Source: Scenedesmus sp. ARA3 (taxonomy: Eukaryota; Chlorophyta; Chlorophyceae; Sphaeropleales; Scenedesmaceae). Taken from it: 64,000 bases of DNA. The translations under genes were made by a program, and so were the position numbers. How positions within the stretch are numbered: position 1 is the first letter of the stretch; each line of letters starts with the position of its first letter. Of this stretch, positions 1 to 12,278 are shown piece after piece. The notes under the pieces were generated by a model that was given only the letters and a program-made list of their open reading frames with translations, was not told the DNA's origin and did no database searches. The DNA is taken from the NCBI GenBank assembly GCA_004335835.1, contig RWJK01001694.1, positions 1-64,000 on the forward strand. Reading direction: 5' to 3'.

Positions 1-686
1 GTGTGTGAGGCAGAATGTGGTCAGCAGCTGCCTATACGGCAGGGTTCCTTATTGCGCATGTCATTTCTTTGCGTCAGCTGTTGTTCTGCGGCAGCTGTTC
101 AACTGTTGAACCAGCTGTGACAGCTGATCAAGTTAATGTGCCGAGTGCAGGTGTGCTTCTGCGTTGAACCACTGAGACGCATTGTAATTACTAATGTGAA
201 CTGTAAGCACACATTCTTCGGAATTGTGGAACCTGTTGCTGGTGACAGTTGGGCACATGGTGCTGGCATGCATGCAACACCTGTGACCTGGACCCTGGCA
301 GAAGGCCCAGAGCCTGTGCCCGCTTTAAGTCCCGTCAAAAACCTGCTGTGAAAAGGCTCGTTGTGCAGCGAAGGATACACACGTTAGCCGAAGTACCACC
401 AAGGCAGAATTGTTCCAGCAGTCCGCTATCCGTGCTCCGTAAAAGTGACCACCCACCCCTGTGTGCATGCCCATTCGCTGACTGCATGCTGTAATACCAT
501 CAACTGCAATCAGTGGATAGCCTGGCTGCGGGGTTCGTACTTCAGGTGCGTATCAGGTCTTGTCTGTTCGTCCAATGGTGTGCATGCACTCCACTTTGTA
601 TGCTATGAGCAGTGTTTCGGACGCTAGCAGGACATAACACCTCGCAAATCACTTCTGACATGCAAGGAAGTACCTAACTAACGCAG
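1..686. other. Upstream region without a confirmed gene
   Basis: No convincing coding frame was found on either strand. The short open frames here overlap one another and have no recognisable motifs. A 5' exon of the ISG12-like gene could lie here; possible donors such as GTAAAA near 440 exist, but I cannot confirm one. Confidence 0.4.
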
Positions 687-1083
687 GCCACAAGACGAAA
701 CAGCGGTGGCAGCAGCAGCAGCAGCAGCAGCAGCAGGACTTGCGGAGGTTTCCACAGCAACCTTGTACAAAGTCGTTGGCGATTCATTGGACAAAATGGG
801 CATTGTTTTCAGTGCTTTGGTGTTTGTCGGTCAGCATGTCAGCGCGTTCCTTCTTGGGCTGGTTGGATTCTCTTCCACTGGACCAGTAGCCGGCACATGG
901 GCAGCTGCCCTGATGGCTTTTCTTGCGAAGGGCGCTGGAGGAGCAATTGGCGGAGGATCCTGCTATGCATTCTTGCAGAGCCTTGCCATGGGTGGCGCTG
1001 CAGCCCCTGTCACGGCATTTTTAGGTGCAGTCTACAGTGGCATTGCTGGTGCTTGTGGCTATGCAGTGGCAAAGTTCATGTAA
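687..1083 (+). CDS. ISG12/IFI6 (6-16)-like small membrane protein, 3' exon
   Basis: The open frame runs from an acceptor-like site (branch-point-like CTAAC followed by CAG ending at 686) to TAA at 1081-1083. An in-frame TAA at 679-681 and the lack of any ATG before position 796 mean that either an upstream exon is missing or translation starts at ATG 796. After a poly-Ala stretch the protein is almost wholly hydrophobic. It has a GF-x(5)-AG-x-WAA segment, a Gly-rich GGAIGGGS turn and an LQSLAMGG motif, then a last membrane helix ending AVAKFM. This order of motifs matches the interferon-induced 6-16/ISG12 family (Pfam PF06140). Those are small proteins with several helices, found in mitochondria or other membranes and linked in animals to apoptosis and innate responses. 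The role in an alga is unknown. TGTAA, the green-algal polyadenylation signal, overlaps the stop codon. The family call rests on motif resemblance only. Confidence 0.55.
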
Positions 1084-1876
1084 CACTGCTGGCCACGTAA
1101 CACTGCTGGCTTCCATGGAAGCCTTCCAAATGAGATGGCAACGCTTCTGAATCGTTGCTGCGTGTGTAGTCCTGATGTTTACCACATCAGGTGGGCAAGA
1201 GCTCATTCCGGCACACACTTGAGGTGCTTCTGGGCAGATGTGATGTGTGTATGCTGCTGCATCGTTGCCTGATGCTGTCTGTGTGCAAGACTGCACAGCT
1301 GTGCAAGCGACCAGCAGCCATGACAGTACCAAGCACTGCAGCGCTGACGCTGATGGATGCGTATGCATCATTCTTGGCAAAAATTCCTCGTGCAACACAT
1401 AGGATATGCGTTGCTAGCGCTGTAAGCTCACACGATGCTGCCAGGGATCAGGCTGTGCAGACACTGGCACATGAATTGGGGTCGACTGGTCTACGCACAG
1501 TATCATGTGATAAGCAGTATTGAAAAACGACGATCAATTCAAGCAACTGCATGTTGCATTGACATGGAGGGGAGTTGAAGCTTGAAAGAACTCCTCAAAC
1601 CCTCCGTGACAAGTGACAACATTCAAAAGTTCCTGTTCGAACGGACATCGCTAACTCGTATCGTTCTACAGTGTGCGTTCATTTATTCGTTCGGATCGTT
1701 TGATTAGAAAATGTGTTTCAGGGGTGCCAGGACAACAACAGGCAGTGCTTGATTGAAGGCTCGTTGCCGTGACGGACTGCTGGCACTCGAAGCAACGCTT
1801 ATATCCTCTATACAAGTGTTACATTGAACCGTAGCCTTGAGCAAGTTGCCCTGCTCAGCGACGAGCAGCAGCAAGT
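1084..1876. other. Intergenic region and TOP2 5' leader
   Basis: This stretch lies between the ISG12-like stop and the topoisomerase II start. No coding signal is supported. A weak TATA-like CTTATATCC lies about 75 bases before the TOP2 ATG and may be its core promoter. Confidence 0.4.
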
Positions 1877-4800
1877 ATGGAGGTGGACAGTGACTGCGAT
1901 TTTAACGACTACAGCAGCGATTATGAGCCCGAAAACTCTCCAGTGGTGAAGCCAAAGGTAATGGCATGATGTGTTCGTCCGTGCGTGCCTGCTGTATGCC
2001 ATGCTGTGGCACTTCCCCAGCAGCACTGGTATGCGTCCTGCAAGCATGTGCCCCTGAAGTACTTGATGGCATGAAACCGCAGGCAAAGGCCAAGGCTGCA
2101 GCTCCTAAGCCAGCTGCAGCAAAGGCTGCTGCCAAGCCTGCAGCTGCAAAGAAGGCAGCGGCACCGCTGGGCCCCAGCACCAGCCACAATGTGCAGCAGC
2201 CAAAGGGCACACAGGGAGGCAAAGCCATTGAAGAGATTTACCAGAAGAAGTCGCAGCTGGAGCACATCCTGCTGAGGCCTGATACCTACATCGGCAGCAC
2301 AGAGAAGCAGCAGCAGACGCTGTGGGTGCACGATGGCGAGCTGCTGGTGTACAAGGCTGTCACGTTTGCGCCAGGCCTGTTCAAGATCTTTGATGAGATC
2401 CTGGTCAATGCTGCTGACAACAAAGTGCGCGACCCCAGCATGGACACCATCCGCGTGGACATCTCACCGGTGCGTGCAGTGGTCTGAGGCGCATACGGGG
2501 CATGCATTATGTAGCTACTGCCTTGCATGACACAGCAGCAGGCGTGACACAACCCGTTGGACGCAAATGAAACATGCCATGTGCTGCAACTGCGTAGGTG
2601 TATGCTTGCTGAGGCACATCTCGCACACGCAAGCTGTTGCTGAAGGTCCAGCGGGCGCCAGTGTCCTTGTTCTCACAGCAGTGTGGTGTTCTGCATGCTC
2701 GGCGGCGTGCTTTGTTGCATGTGCATAGCTCTGGTGTGTACAGTCAGAGCAAGCACGCAATTGCTGCACATAAACTTCCGCACAACTATGCAGTGCCTGC
2801 TGTGCTCACTGCTGCTGCTGCTGCTGCACTTCATGCCGCGCAGGAGACCAACACTATCAAGGTGTGGAACAACGGCGACGGCATTCCCGTGGAGATGCAC
2901 AAGGAGGAGGGGGTGTACGTGCCGGAGCTCATCTTTGGCCACCTGCTGACCAGCTCCAACTACAACGACATGGAGAAGAAGGTGCGCTTGCAGCGCAAGC
3001 ATAATGGGTGGTCACATGCACATGCAGCACAAGTGATGGTGGAGTTGACGTGTGTGGTGTATCTACTGCATACTGCCCATTGCTGCTACTGCTGCTGCAA
3101 CTGGTGTGGCACAACAACAGCCGCATGTCCCCATTGCAGCAGTAACAGTATCTTGCTGATGCCCTACGTTCTGTCGCATGCTCACACTGCTGCTGCTGCC
3201 GCAGATCACGGGCGGCCGCAACGGCTACGGCGCCAAGCTGGCCAACATCTTCAGCACCAAGTTCTCCGTGGAGACGTGCGACGGCAAGCGCCAGCGCCGG
3301 TTCCTGCAGACCTTCAGCAGCAACATGAGCGTCAAGAGCGAGCCCAAGATCACGGCCTGCAAGCCCAGCGACAACTGGACCTGCATCACCTTCCAGCCAG
3401 ACCTGGCCAAGTTCGACATGCAGGTGAGGGGACGTGCAGCTGCACTGTGGTAGTAGCAGTGCAGCAATCAGCAGTACAGCAGCGCTGCATTCCTTGCTGC
3501 GCGCGGGAATATTTGTGATGCCGCAGACAACCCCATGCTAACAAGCAGTGCTGTTGTCTGTGCCGTGCTGTGTGCTGTATGCTCTGTAGGAGCTGGAGTC
3601 TGACGTGGTGGCGCTGATGGCCAAGCGCGTGTACGATGTGGCTGGAGTGCTGAACAAGGGCTGCAAGGTAACAATGCTTGTGCTGTTGTCTGCTTCTGCT
3701 GCAACAGCCTGCGCCGGCTTTGCAACCAGACGCCACACAAACATAACCGACAGCAGTTGTGCAGCACCTGGTAGCCGACAAAACGAACGCCAGGCCCCGC
3801 CCGTGTGTTGCATGCCTGCCACTCATTGCCTCATGTCATGTCCCTGCTGTCACCATCTCTGAACCCGCGTGTGTCTGTGCCACCTGTGCCTCATCGTCAC
3901 TGCCAGGTGTACCTGAACGGCAGCCGGCTGCCCATCAAGAGCTTTGCGGACTACTGCGACCTGTACCTGGGCCCCAAGGAGAACGGCGTGCCGCGCATCC
4001 ACGAGCGCGTGAACGACCGCTGGGAGATCGTCATCAGCGCCACAGACGGCCAGTTCCAGCAGGTGCGCTGTTTTGTAGGCGTTGAGGTGTAGATGCACAG
4101 GCAGCAGGGCCAGCTAGCAGATGTAACGGCAAGGCGTCTGGGAGCTGGTCATCAGCGCCACAGATGCGCAGCTCCAGCAGGTGTGTGAAGTGTCCAGGTC
4201 CAGACGCAGGGAGGGCTAGCCAGCGCATACCGGAGGCAAGGCACATGGTGGCGGTGGTAGATTGAGCACAGCAGCTTGTCTTCATCTATCAAGCCAACAG
4301 CAATGCCGGCAACGGCTCAGCGTGCAAGCGCAGAGCGTATGCAGGGACACTGTGGCTGCTGAGGCATGGCGTGGCGCCTTACGATGTGCTGCTGCTGATG
4401 TTGGTGGTGGTGCTGTTGATGCTGGCTGCAGGTCAGCTTTGCCAACTCCATCTGCACCAGCAAGGGCGGCACGCACGTGAACTACGTGGTGGACCAGATC
4501 ACCAAGTGGGTGGCAGGGCAGGGCTTTGCGGCTGTTTCCACATATCTTGTCTGCTGTTGAACAGCATGTAGATGAGGCTTGCTGTAGTGACTGAGTGTGG
4601 CAGCATGCTCCTGCAGCAGCTTGTTGCTTTGTTGTGCTGGCGATTATGCTGAAGCTATCGACCCTATCAACCCTTCCCTACTCACACTGGTGCCACTCAC
4701 TGCGGCACCCGCAGGCACCTGGTGGAGAAGCTGAACAAGAAGAGCAAGGCCAACAACGTGAAGCCCTTCATGGTCAAGAACCACCTCTGGGTGTTCATCA

Positions 4801-7800
4801 ACGCGCAGATCGAGAACCCCGCCTTCGACAGCCAGGTGCGCTGCCGCATGCCTTGCGCTGTGCAGCGACAGCAGGCAGCCACAGTGCTGCTGCATACAGC
4901 TGCACTCCATGCTGCCTGCAGCACAGCAAAGTTGCACCTAGCACCATCATGTGCCGTCAAGCCCTTTTGCCATGTCTCATTTGAACCCAACATCTTGTCT
5001 TCAACTTCATCCCCGCACTTGCTCACGTGGCTGGCTATTGCCCGCCAATCATACACCCTTCTGCAGACCAAGGAGACGCTGACCATCAAGGCCAGCAGCT
5101 TTGGCAGCAAGTGCGAGCTGACGCCGCAGCTCATGGACAAGGTGGCCAAGTGCGGCGTGATGGACAACATCCTCAGCTTCGCGGCCTTCAAGAACCAGAA
5201 GGAGCTCAAGAAGAGCGACGGCGCCAAGCGCAGCAGGCTCGTGGGTGAGTTGCTCCTTCAGCAGCACTGTGCCAGCAGACTTGTGGGTGAGCAGCATCTT
5301 CAAATGATGCACACATTGCAAGGCTGCTGCAGTCCCTGCCTGTCTTGACTAACGCTGCAACCTTGCTTCATCCAACTTGCTAGCAGCATTGCGCCAAATG
5401 ACGTATGTACCGGGTGCTTCATTCCTGCCGTGGGTCGGCTGTGGCTGTGCCGCTGCTCCAGCTGCACTGTTTGACGCCACGCATCTGCTGTTGCTGCTTG
5501 CGCGCAGGCGTGACCAAGCTGACGGACGCCAACGACGCGGGCACGCGCAACAGCCACCTGTGCACGCTCATCCTCACGGAGGGAGACAGCGCCAAGACGC
5601 TGGCCATGAGCGGGCTCAGCGTGGTGGGCCACGACCACTGGGGCGTATTCCCGCTGAGGTGGGCGGCATGCAGCATCCACTGCCATATTCTTGATGTAGA
5701 GTGCTTGCTGTAGCATCCATGCGCTGTAGTGGTGGTTGAGACGTTGCAAGGTTGAATCATGTTGGCAGCATGCACTGCTGTACCCTTATCTGCAGCTGCA
5801 CACTGAGCCCCACCATACCTGCCAGTGCGCTGCTGCATCTTGTCTTGCTGCTGCTGCGGCTCACGCACTCAGCCCCTGCTGTGTTGCTGTGCTGCAGGGG
5901 CAAGCTGCTGAACGTGCGCGACGCGACGGCGCTGCAGATCAGCGAGAACGTAGAGATCCAGCACATCAAGCAGATCCTGGGCCTGCAGCACGGCAAGAAC
6001 TACGAGGACGTGAAGGCGCTGCGCTACGGGCACCTCATGATCATGACGGACCAGGTGCGGCCCGCTCGCCACAAATATAGCCTGGAGCCGCAAACAGCTG
6101 TGTAGTGATAGCATACACAGGGAGGTGAAGACAGGGTTGAGCAGTTTGCTTGGATTTGCGTGTGCATTGATGTTGCAGGAACCTCGGTGGGTTTGTTGTT
6201 ATGGCAGATGCGTTGCACGTGTGGTTGTGCTGCACATCTAAACACCCTCATTGCTTGCAGCCTTCTGCAGAGAGCTGACATTGTGCTTCACCCGCACCCC
6301 TGCTGGCCTTTTCCTGCCTGCCTGCCTGCAGGACCACGACGGCAGCCACATCAAGGGCCTCATCATGAACTTCATGCACACCTTCTACCCCTCGCTGCTC
6401 AAGGTGCCGGGCTTCCTGGTGGAGTTCATCACGCCCATCATCAAGGTGAGCCCTCGCCACACCCATTGTACACAAGCGGTGTGGCCACAACGTGACACAT
6501 GGCAACAGGCGTACATAGCAAGTTTTCAAGCGGCAGCGGCAGATGTGGATCCCGTGGTGATGATTTGAGAGCTCGTGAGCAGTTACTCAACCCTCGTGTA
6601 CTTTGCAGCTGGGATGCTGAAGGTGCATTGCCGCTGCTGCGTCCACCCTTGCTGCAGGTGCGCAAGGGCAACCGCACGCAGACCTTCTACACCATGCCAG
6701 AGTATGAGGCCTGGAGGGAGAGCCTTGCCAACTCACGAGACGCAAGCGGCTGGGACGTCAAGTACTATAAGGGTGAGCTGGTTATGTTTCGGCTGCCTGT
6801 ACATCTTTTATGGCCTGAACGGCGGCACCTGCGCTTGTGCCGAGGGCTTTTGCATCAGCTGCTGCCATACCAGCTGCACTGATGGGCCAGTGCAGCATGC
6901 ATGTGTTTCTATATGGTACATGTTGCAGTGCCGCGACCAATGCAACTCGACAGAAAGCGCCGGCATGCTTGCTGCTGCGACGCGCAGGTCTGGGTACATC
7001 GACAGCCAAGGAGGCCAAGGAGTACTTTGCCAACATGGACCAGCACAAGAAGAACTTTGTGTGGGAGGGTGAGTGGGTTGGGGCAGCCAGGTGAATGCCA
7101 GCATCCTTGATTCTCGATGCGCTGCAGCAGCCATGTCGCTGTGACAGCATGCTGTGCGTGATGCTGGAGGTGCGCGCCAGACCAAACAATTGTTGGCTGT
7201 GAAATCTGTGAACTCAATGTTGGCTTCTGCCCCCGTCTGCTGCCTGTCCCTACTCAACCGCCTCGCGTCCACAACACTGCTTGCTATGCTGCCATACCGC
7301 TGCTGCTGCTGCTGCTGTGACTCTGATCTGTGCTGCAGACGAGGAGGACGGGCAGAGCATTGAGATGGCCTTCAGCAAGAAGAAGGTGGAGGACCGCAAG
7401 CGCTGGCTGTCCGCCTTCAAGCCGGGCACCTACCTGGACCAGAGCGTGGACACCATCAGCTACAAGGACTTCGTGCACAAGGTGAGGGCGCTGGCCGGCC
7501 TGCTGCACACAACTGCTGCTTACATAGGGGAGAATGGCTGTTGGCTACGTTTACGTTACGAAGTCTTAGCTGACTCAGCCAGCACCTGCTGCGTATATCT
7601 GCATGGCAATGGCGTCGAGCATAGCATGCGGTGCGATGATTGCAATTGCTGCCTGCCTGCTACTGGTCTTACTATTTCAACTCGCAGGGGCTGAATTTGT
7701 CCAACTCCATCTTCAGCTAGGGTGTGGGAAATCTACCACGGCTGAAGTGTATCATCTGCCTGTTGCCCGCTGCTGTTGCTGCTGTGCCTGCTGCCGTGCG

Positions 7801-10580
7801 CAGGAGCTGATCCTGTTCAGCCGCGCTGACCTGGAGCGCTCCATCCCCAGCGTGGTGGACGGCCTCAAGCCGGGCCAGCGCAAGATCCTGTACTGCTGCT
7901 TCAAGCGCAACCTCAAGAAGGACATCAAGGTGCGGGGTTGGCTGGTGCAGCCGTGGGGCAGAGGTGCTGATGCTCGTCCTTGGCAGGGCTGCAGCGCTGC
8001 TTGTGCATGCAGAGTGCAGATGCGGCTGCTTGCCCGTCGTTGTCAGGCCCTGGGTCACTCATCTAACCCTCTGCACCTCCTTGCTGTCTGCTGCCCGCCG
8101 CAGGTGGCGCAGCTGGCCGGCTACGTCAGCGAGCACTCCGCCTACCACCACTGCTTGTTGTGCTGACCCCTCATGACTCAGCTTGTGCTGTTCGGCCTGC
8201 GTCATGCCCCCGCAGGTGGCGCAGCTGGCCGGCTACGTGAGCGAGCACTCTGCCTACCACCACTGCTTGTTGTGCTGATCCCTCATGACTCAGCTTGTGC
8301 TGTTCGGCCTGCGTCATGCCCCCGCAGGTGGCGCAGCTGGCCGGCTACGTGAGCGAGCACTCTGCCTACCACCACGGCGAGGCCAGCCTGCAGGGCACCA
8401 TCGTGGGCCTGGCGCAGGACTTTGTGGGCAGCAACAACCTCAACCTGCTGTACCCCAGCGGACAGTTCGGCACGCGGCTGCAGGGAGGCAAGGACGCTGC
8501 CAGCGCCAGGCAAGCCGCCGGTGGCAGCAGCAGCCACGGGGTTGACATGCTGCTTGATGCAACATCGGGGCAGCTCTGCCATCATTTTGCTTGACCGCCA
8601 CAGCAGGGCATACTGCACAACCATGCACACGCAGGGAAGGTGCACGTATGCTCCAGCTGTCTGGACCAGGATGGCTAACAGAAGCGCAGTCTCACAAACA
8701 TCTGACTGCTGCTCTGTTCCTCCTGCTGCGGTGCTCTGCCTGGCTTTGCTGCCCTGTGCTGCTGCAGGTACATCTACACGCGCCTGGCTGGCTTAACGCG
8801 CCACATTTTCAACAAGTCTGACGACAAGCTGCTCACCTACCTCAACGAGGAGGGGCAGAGCATTGAGCCGGAGTGGTGCGTGTGCCGTACGCGCAGAGCA
8901 TAGCAGCGTCTGTCGCGCAGTTGGCTGCAGTAATCCAGCCTCTTGGCAGCTGAGCAGCAACTAAACGGCGTAAACGCTAGCGTATTGTCTTGATTATGTA
9001 CGCAGCCACCTGCATGCCACCACATTACATATATTGCAGAATCGTACTTGAACCCCCAGCCACCACTAATCCTTCGCCTCCAAACTGTACGCAGGTACAT
9101 GCCCATCCTGCCCATGGTGCTGGTCAACGGCGCGGAGGGCATCGGCACGGGCTGGTCCACCTTCATCCCCAACTACTCGCCGCGCGAGATCGCAGCCAAC
9201 CTGAAGCGGCTGCTGGCGGGGCAGCCGCTGGAGCCCATGCAGCCCTGGTACAAGGGCTTCAAGTGAGTGATGGTGGTGCACGCTAGGCAGTATGGATAGC
9301 ACCTGGGTTGAGCTGCGCTCGCATGAGAGTGATTGTAGAAAGTGTGCCCTGTAGCATGCCCAGCCTGCTCTGTGTTTGAGGCAAAGTGCGACAAGTGCAG
9401 TGACACAATTGGTGCTGATCTTGTGTCTGAGAGCACCTGCTGCTGCTGCTGCCCGCAGGGGCTCCATTGCTGAGGTGGCCACCAAGAACCAGAGCGGCAA
9501 GAGCTACAGCATCAGCGGCACCATCACGCCGGTGCGTGCAGCTGAGCAGCGCAGCATTCCTTGCATTGTCTTTGCACGAACACGCATGCGCAATAGCCTA
9601 CCTTGCAAGCATGCTTGCAGCAGCTACAGCCGACTGCATGCACTGTGCTGCTCAGGTAACAGCTGCCACACATGCATCTGCACAATACGACCTTGTTGCT
9701 GCTACTTCCTTTGCTTATCCCCAGGTGGGCGACAACAGCGTGAGCATCACGGAGCTGCCGGTGCGCACCTGGACGCAGCCCTACAAGGAGTTCCTGGAAG
9801 GCCTGCTCAAGGGCGCGGCAGCCACCACAGCGGCAGCGGGCCGCAAGAAGGCGGGCGAGGGCGAGGCAGCTGGGCCAGGTGCGGCCCTGGCCTACGTAGA
9901 ATGTGCTCTCCCTGGTAACGGGGTGGAGCTTTGTTGGCTTGCTGACATGTTAGGTCCTGTCGTTGACATCTACCATTGTATGGCAGAGGCTCTGGAGTCC
10001 TTGCGGTGCTGTTACACGTGTGCTTTCATCACATGTCGATGACATGCGGTGTGCTGCTCCTGCTGCTGTGGCAATTCCCGACCCAGCGCCCGGCGAGGGC
10101 CCGCTGCTGGCCGACTACAAGGAGCACCACACCGACGTGAGCGTGCACTTTGACGTGGACCTGGTGCCCGGCAAGCTGGCGGCGCTGGCAGCAGCAGCGG
10201 GCGGCTTGGAGGCTAAGTTCAAGCTCAGCAGCAAGATCTCCACAGGTGGGTTACGGGTTTGGTGCTGCGCACGTTGCATTCAGTGTGCCTACACGTTGTG
10301 CATAATACACAAACCTGATGACTGGATATGCACCTTGGTGTCTCTGCCATGTCGCCAAGCTCAGCAGCAGCAAGATCTCCACAGGTGTGGCGTGTTTGGT
10401 GCTGTGCTTGTCTGTGCAGCGTACTGCCATGCTGTGCAGACAGCAGAATTGCCACGGTGGTGTCTGGTTTGGGCGCCAACACGGTTGGTGTCAACATCCT
10501 GGGCATCAGCTTCAGCTGATGCAGAAGTTTGCTGTTAGTATATCTCATAAGCAGTGTGCCTGTCTGGGCGGGGCGTGACT

Positions 10581-10617
<37 letters not shown>

Positions 10618-12240
10618 ACAGGCAACATGATGCTGTTTGACGCGGAGGGCCACATCAAGCGCTACGACAGCCCCGAGGACATCCTGCGAGAGTTCTTCGA
10701 GCTGCGCCTGCAGTTCTACGAGCGCCGCCGCGTGGGGTTGCTGCAGGTGCGGCTGCTGGCGTGCTGGCTGGCTGACTGCAGACGATATGCCAGTAAAAGT
10801 TCGTTTATATCATGTCTTATGTGTGTAGGTCTTGGCAGCGTGGCTGTCAGGGCCGTATGCACGCATGCACCGGCTACAGTGTCCTACATCACTGACCCTC
10901 TGCTGTGCTGCCCTGCTGCCTCTGCCCTTCTGCACCAACCAAACTTGATACATCAACATTGCTTCCACAGGACGCTCAGTGGGAGCTGATGCGTGCCTCC
11001 AACAAGATCCGCTTCATCCGCGCCGTCATCAGCGGCGAGCTGCAGCTGTCCAACCGCAAGCGCGCAGACATCGAGGGGGACCTGGCCGCGCAGGGCTTCG
11101 ACAAGATGGCCAAGTCCAAGGACGTAAGTGGTGGCAGGGCAGATGTATGGTGCATGCTTAGAAAATGCAGGCGCGACGACATTAGGAGGAAGTTGCATTC
11201 ACAGGGCTTCGACAAGATGGCCAAGTCCAAGGACGTGAGTGCTGCGGCAGTACGCCTGTTCCGCGGCATTTGTTAGTCGGATTGACGTTGCAACGACAGT
11301 GTGTGGATTGCCTCACTCAAGCAACAACCGGGCTGTTGCCGACTTGCTGCGTTGTCACGTGTGGAGCAAGCCAGGTGACACAACACCAGCAAGCTGTCGG
11401 GGCGTCCACAGAATTTGACAGTATGCCACGTGCTGTGTTGCGCTGGTGCCTGCAGGCTGCTGCCGCTGCTGCTGCTGAGGCCCAGGACGACTCCGAGGAG
11501 GAGGTGGGCCGGGCTGCTGCCGCTGCTGCTTCCATCAAGGAGAGCTACGACTACCTGCTGTCCATGGCCATCTACAGCCTCACCTGGGAGAAAGTGCAGG
11601 TGGGTTGGGGGACCACAGCGTCAGTCAGCAGGCCTGCGCATGCACCTCTTGCAGCGGTAAAGCGCCTGCAGGACTGCTGCTGTGGGTTTGCAGCTTGTTC
11701 ATCAGCAGATCAGCGCCGTGCTGCCGACCTGGTGTCAAACTGTCAATGGCCATCTACAGCCTCACCTGGGAGAAAGTGCAGGCGGGCCTTGAGGGAAAAT
11801 GAAATGGGCTACAGCAATGTCGGATGCGGTGCCTAACTGCTTTACACACGGCGCCTGCCGGAGTGCTGCTGTGAACAATCTTTGATCTGCAGCTCAGCAT
11901 GCTGCTGCCACCCTGATGTCCAACTGTACATGACGCTGCATGTGCCCTGCTGCTGCCGCGCTGCTGCGCAGGCGTTGACTGAGGAGGCTGACGCTGCAGC
12001 TGCTGAGGTGGCACGCCTGGAGACTGCCGACATCTGCAGCATGTGGGCAGATGACCTGGACGCATTCCTGGAGGTGGGCATGCAGTGCTGGCTGCAATTT
12101 GCCGTGCTGCTCTTCAACATGCGATGACAGCTGTGCTCGAGTCAACACACTGCATCAGGTGCTATGGCTGGTTGCTGCTTCAGCTGGGCTGCTAACCCCT
12201 TGTGCCGCTGGGCAAGCGATAAGCAAGCACATACTTCACA

Positions 12241-12278
<38 letters not shown>

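Noticed and set aside
706..708. GTG as start codon of the ISG12-like gene
   Set aside because: A nuclear eukaryotic gene is expected to start at ATG. The frame continues upstream to an acceptor-like site, so GTG is internal or non-coding.
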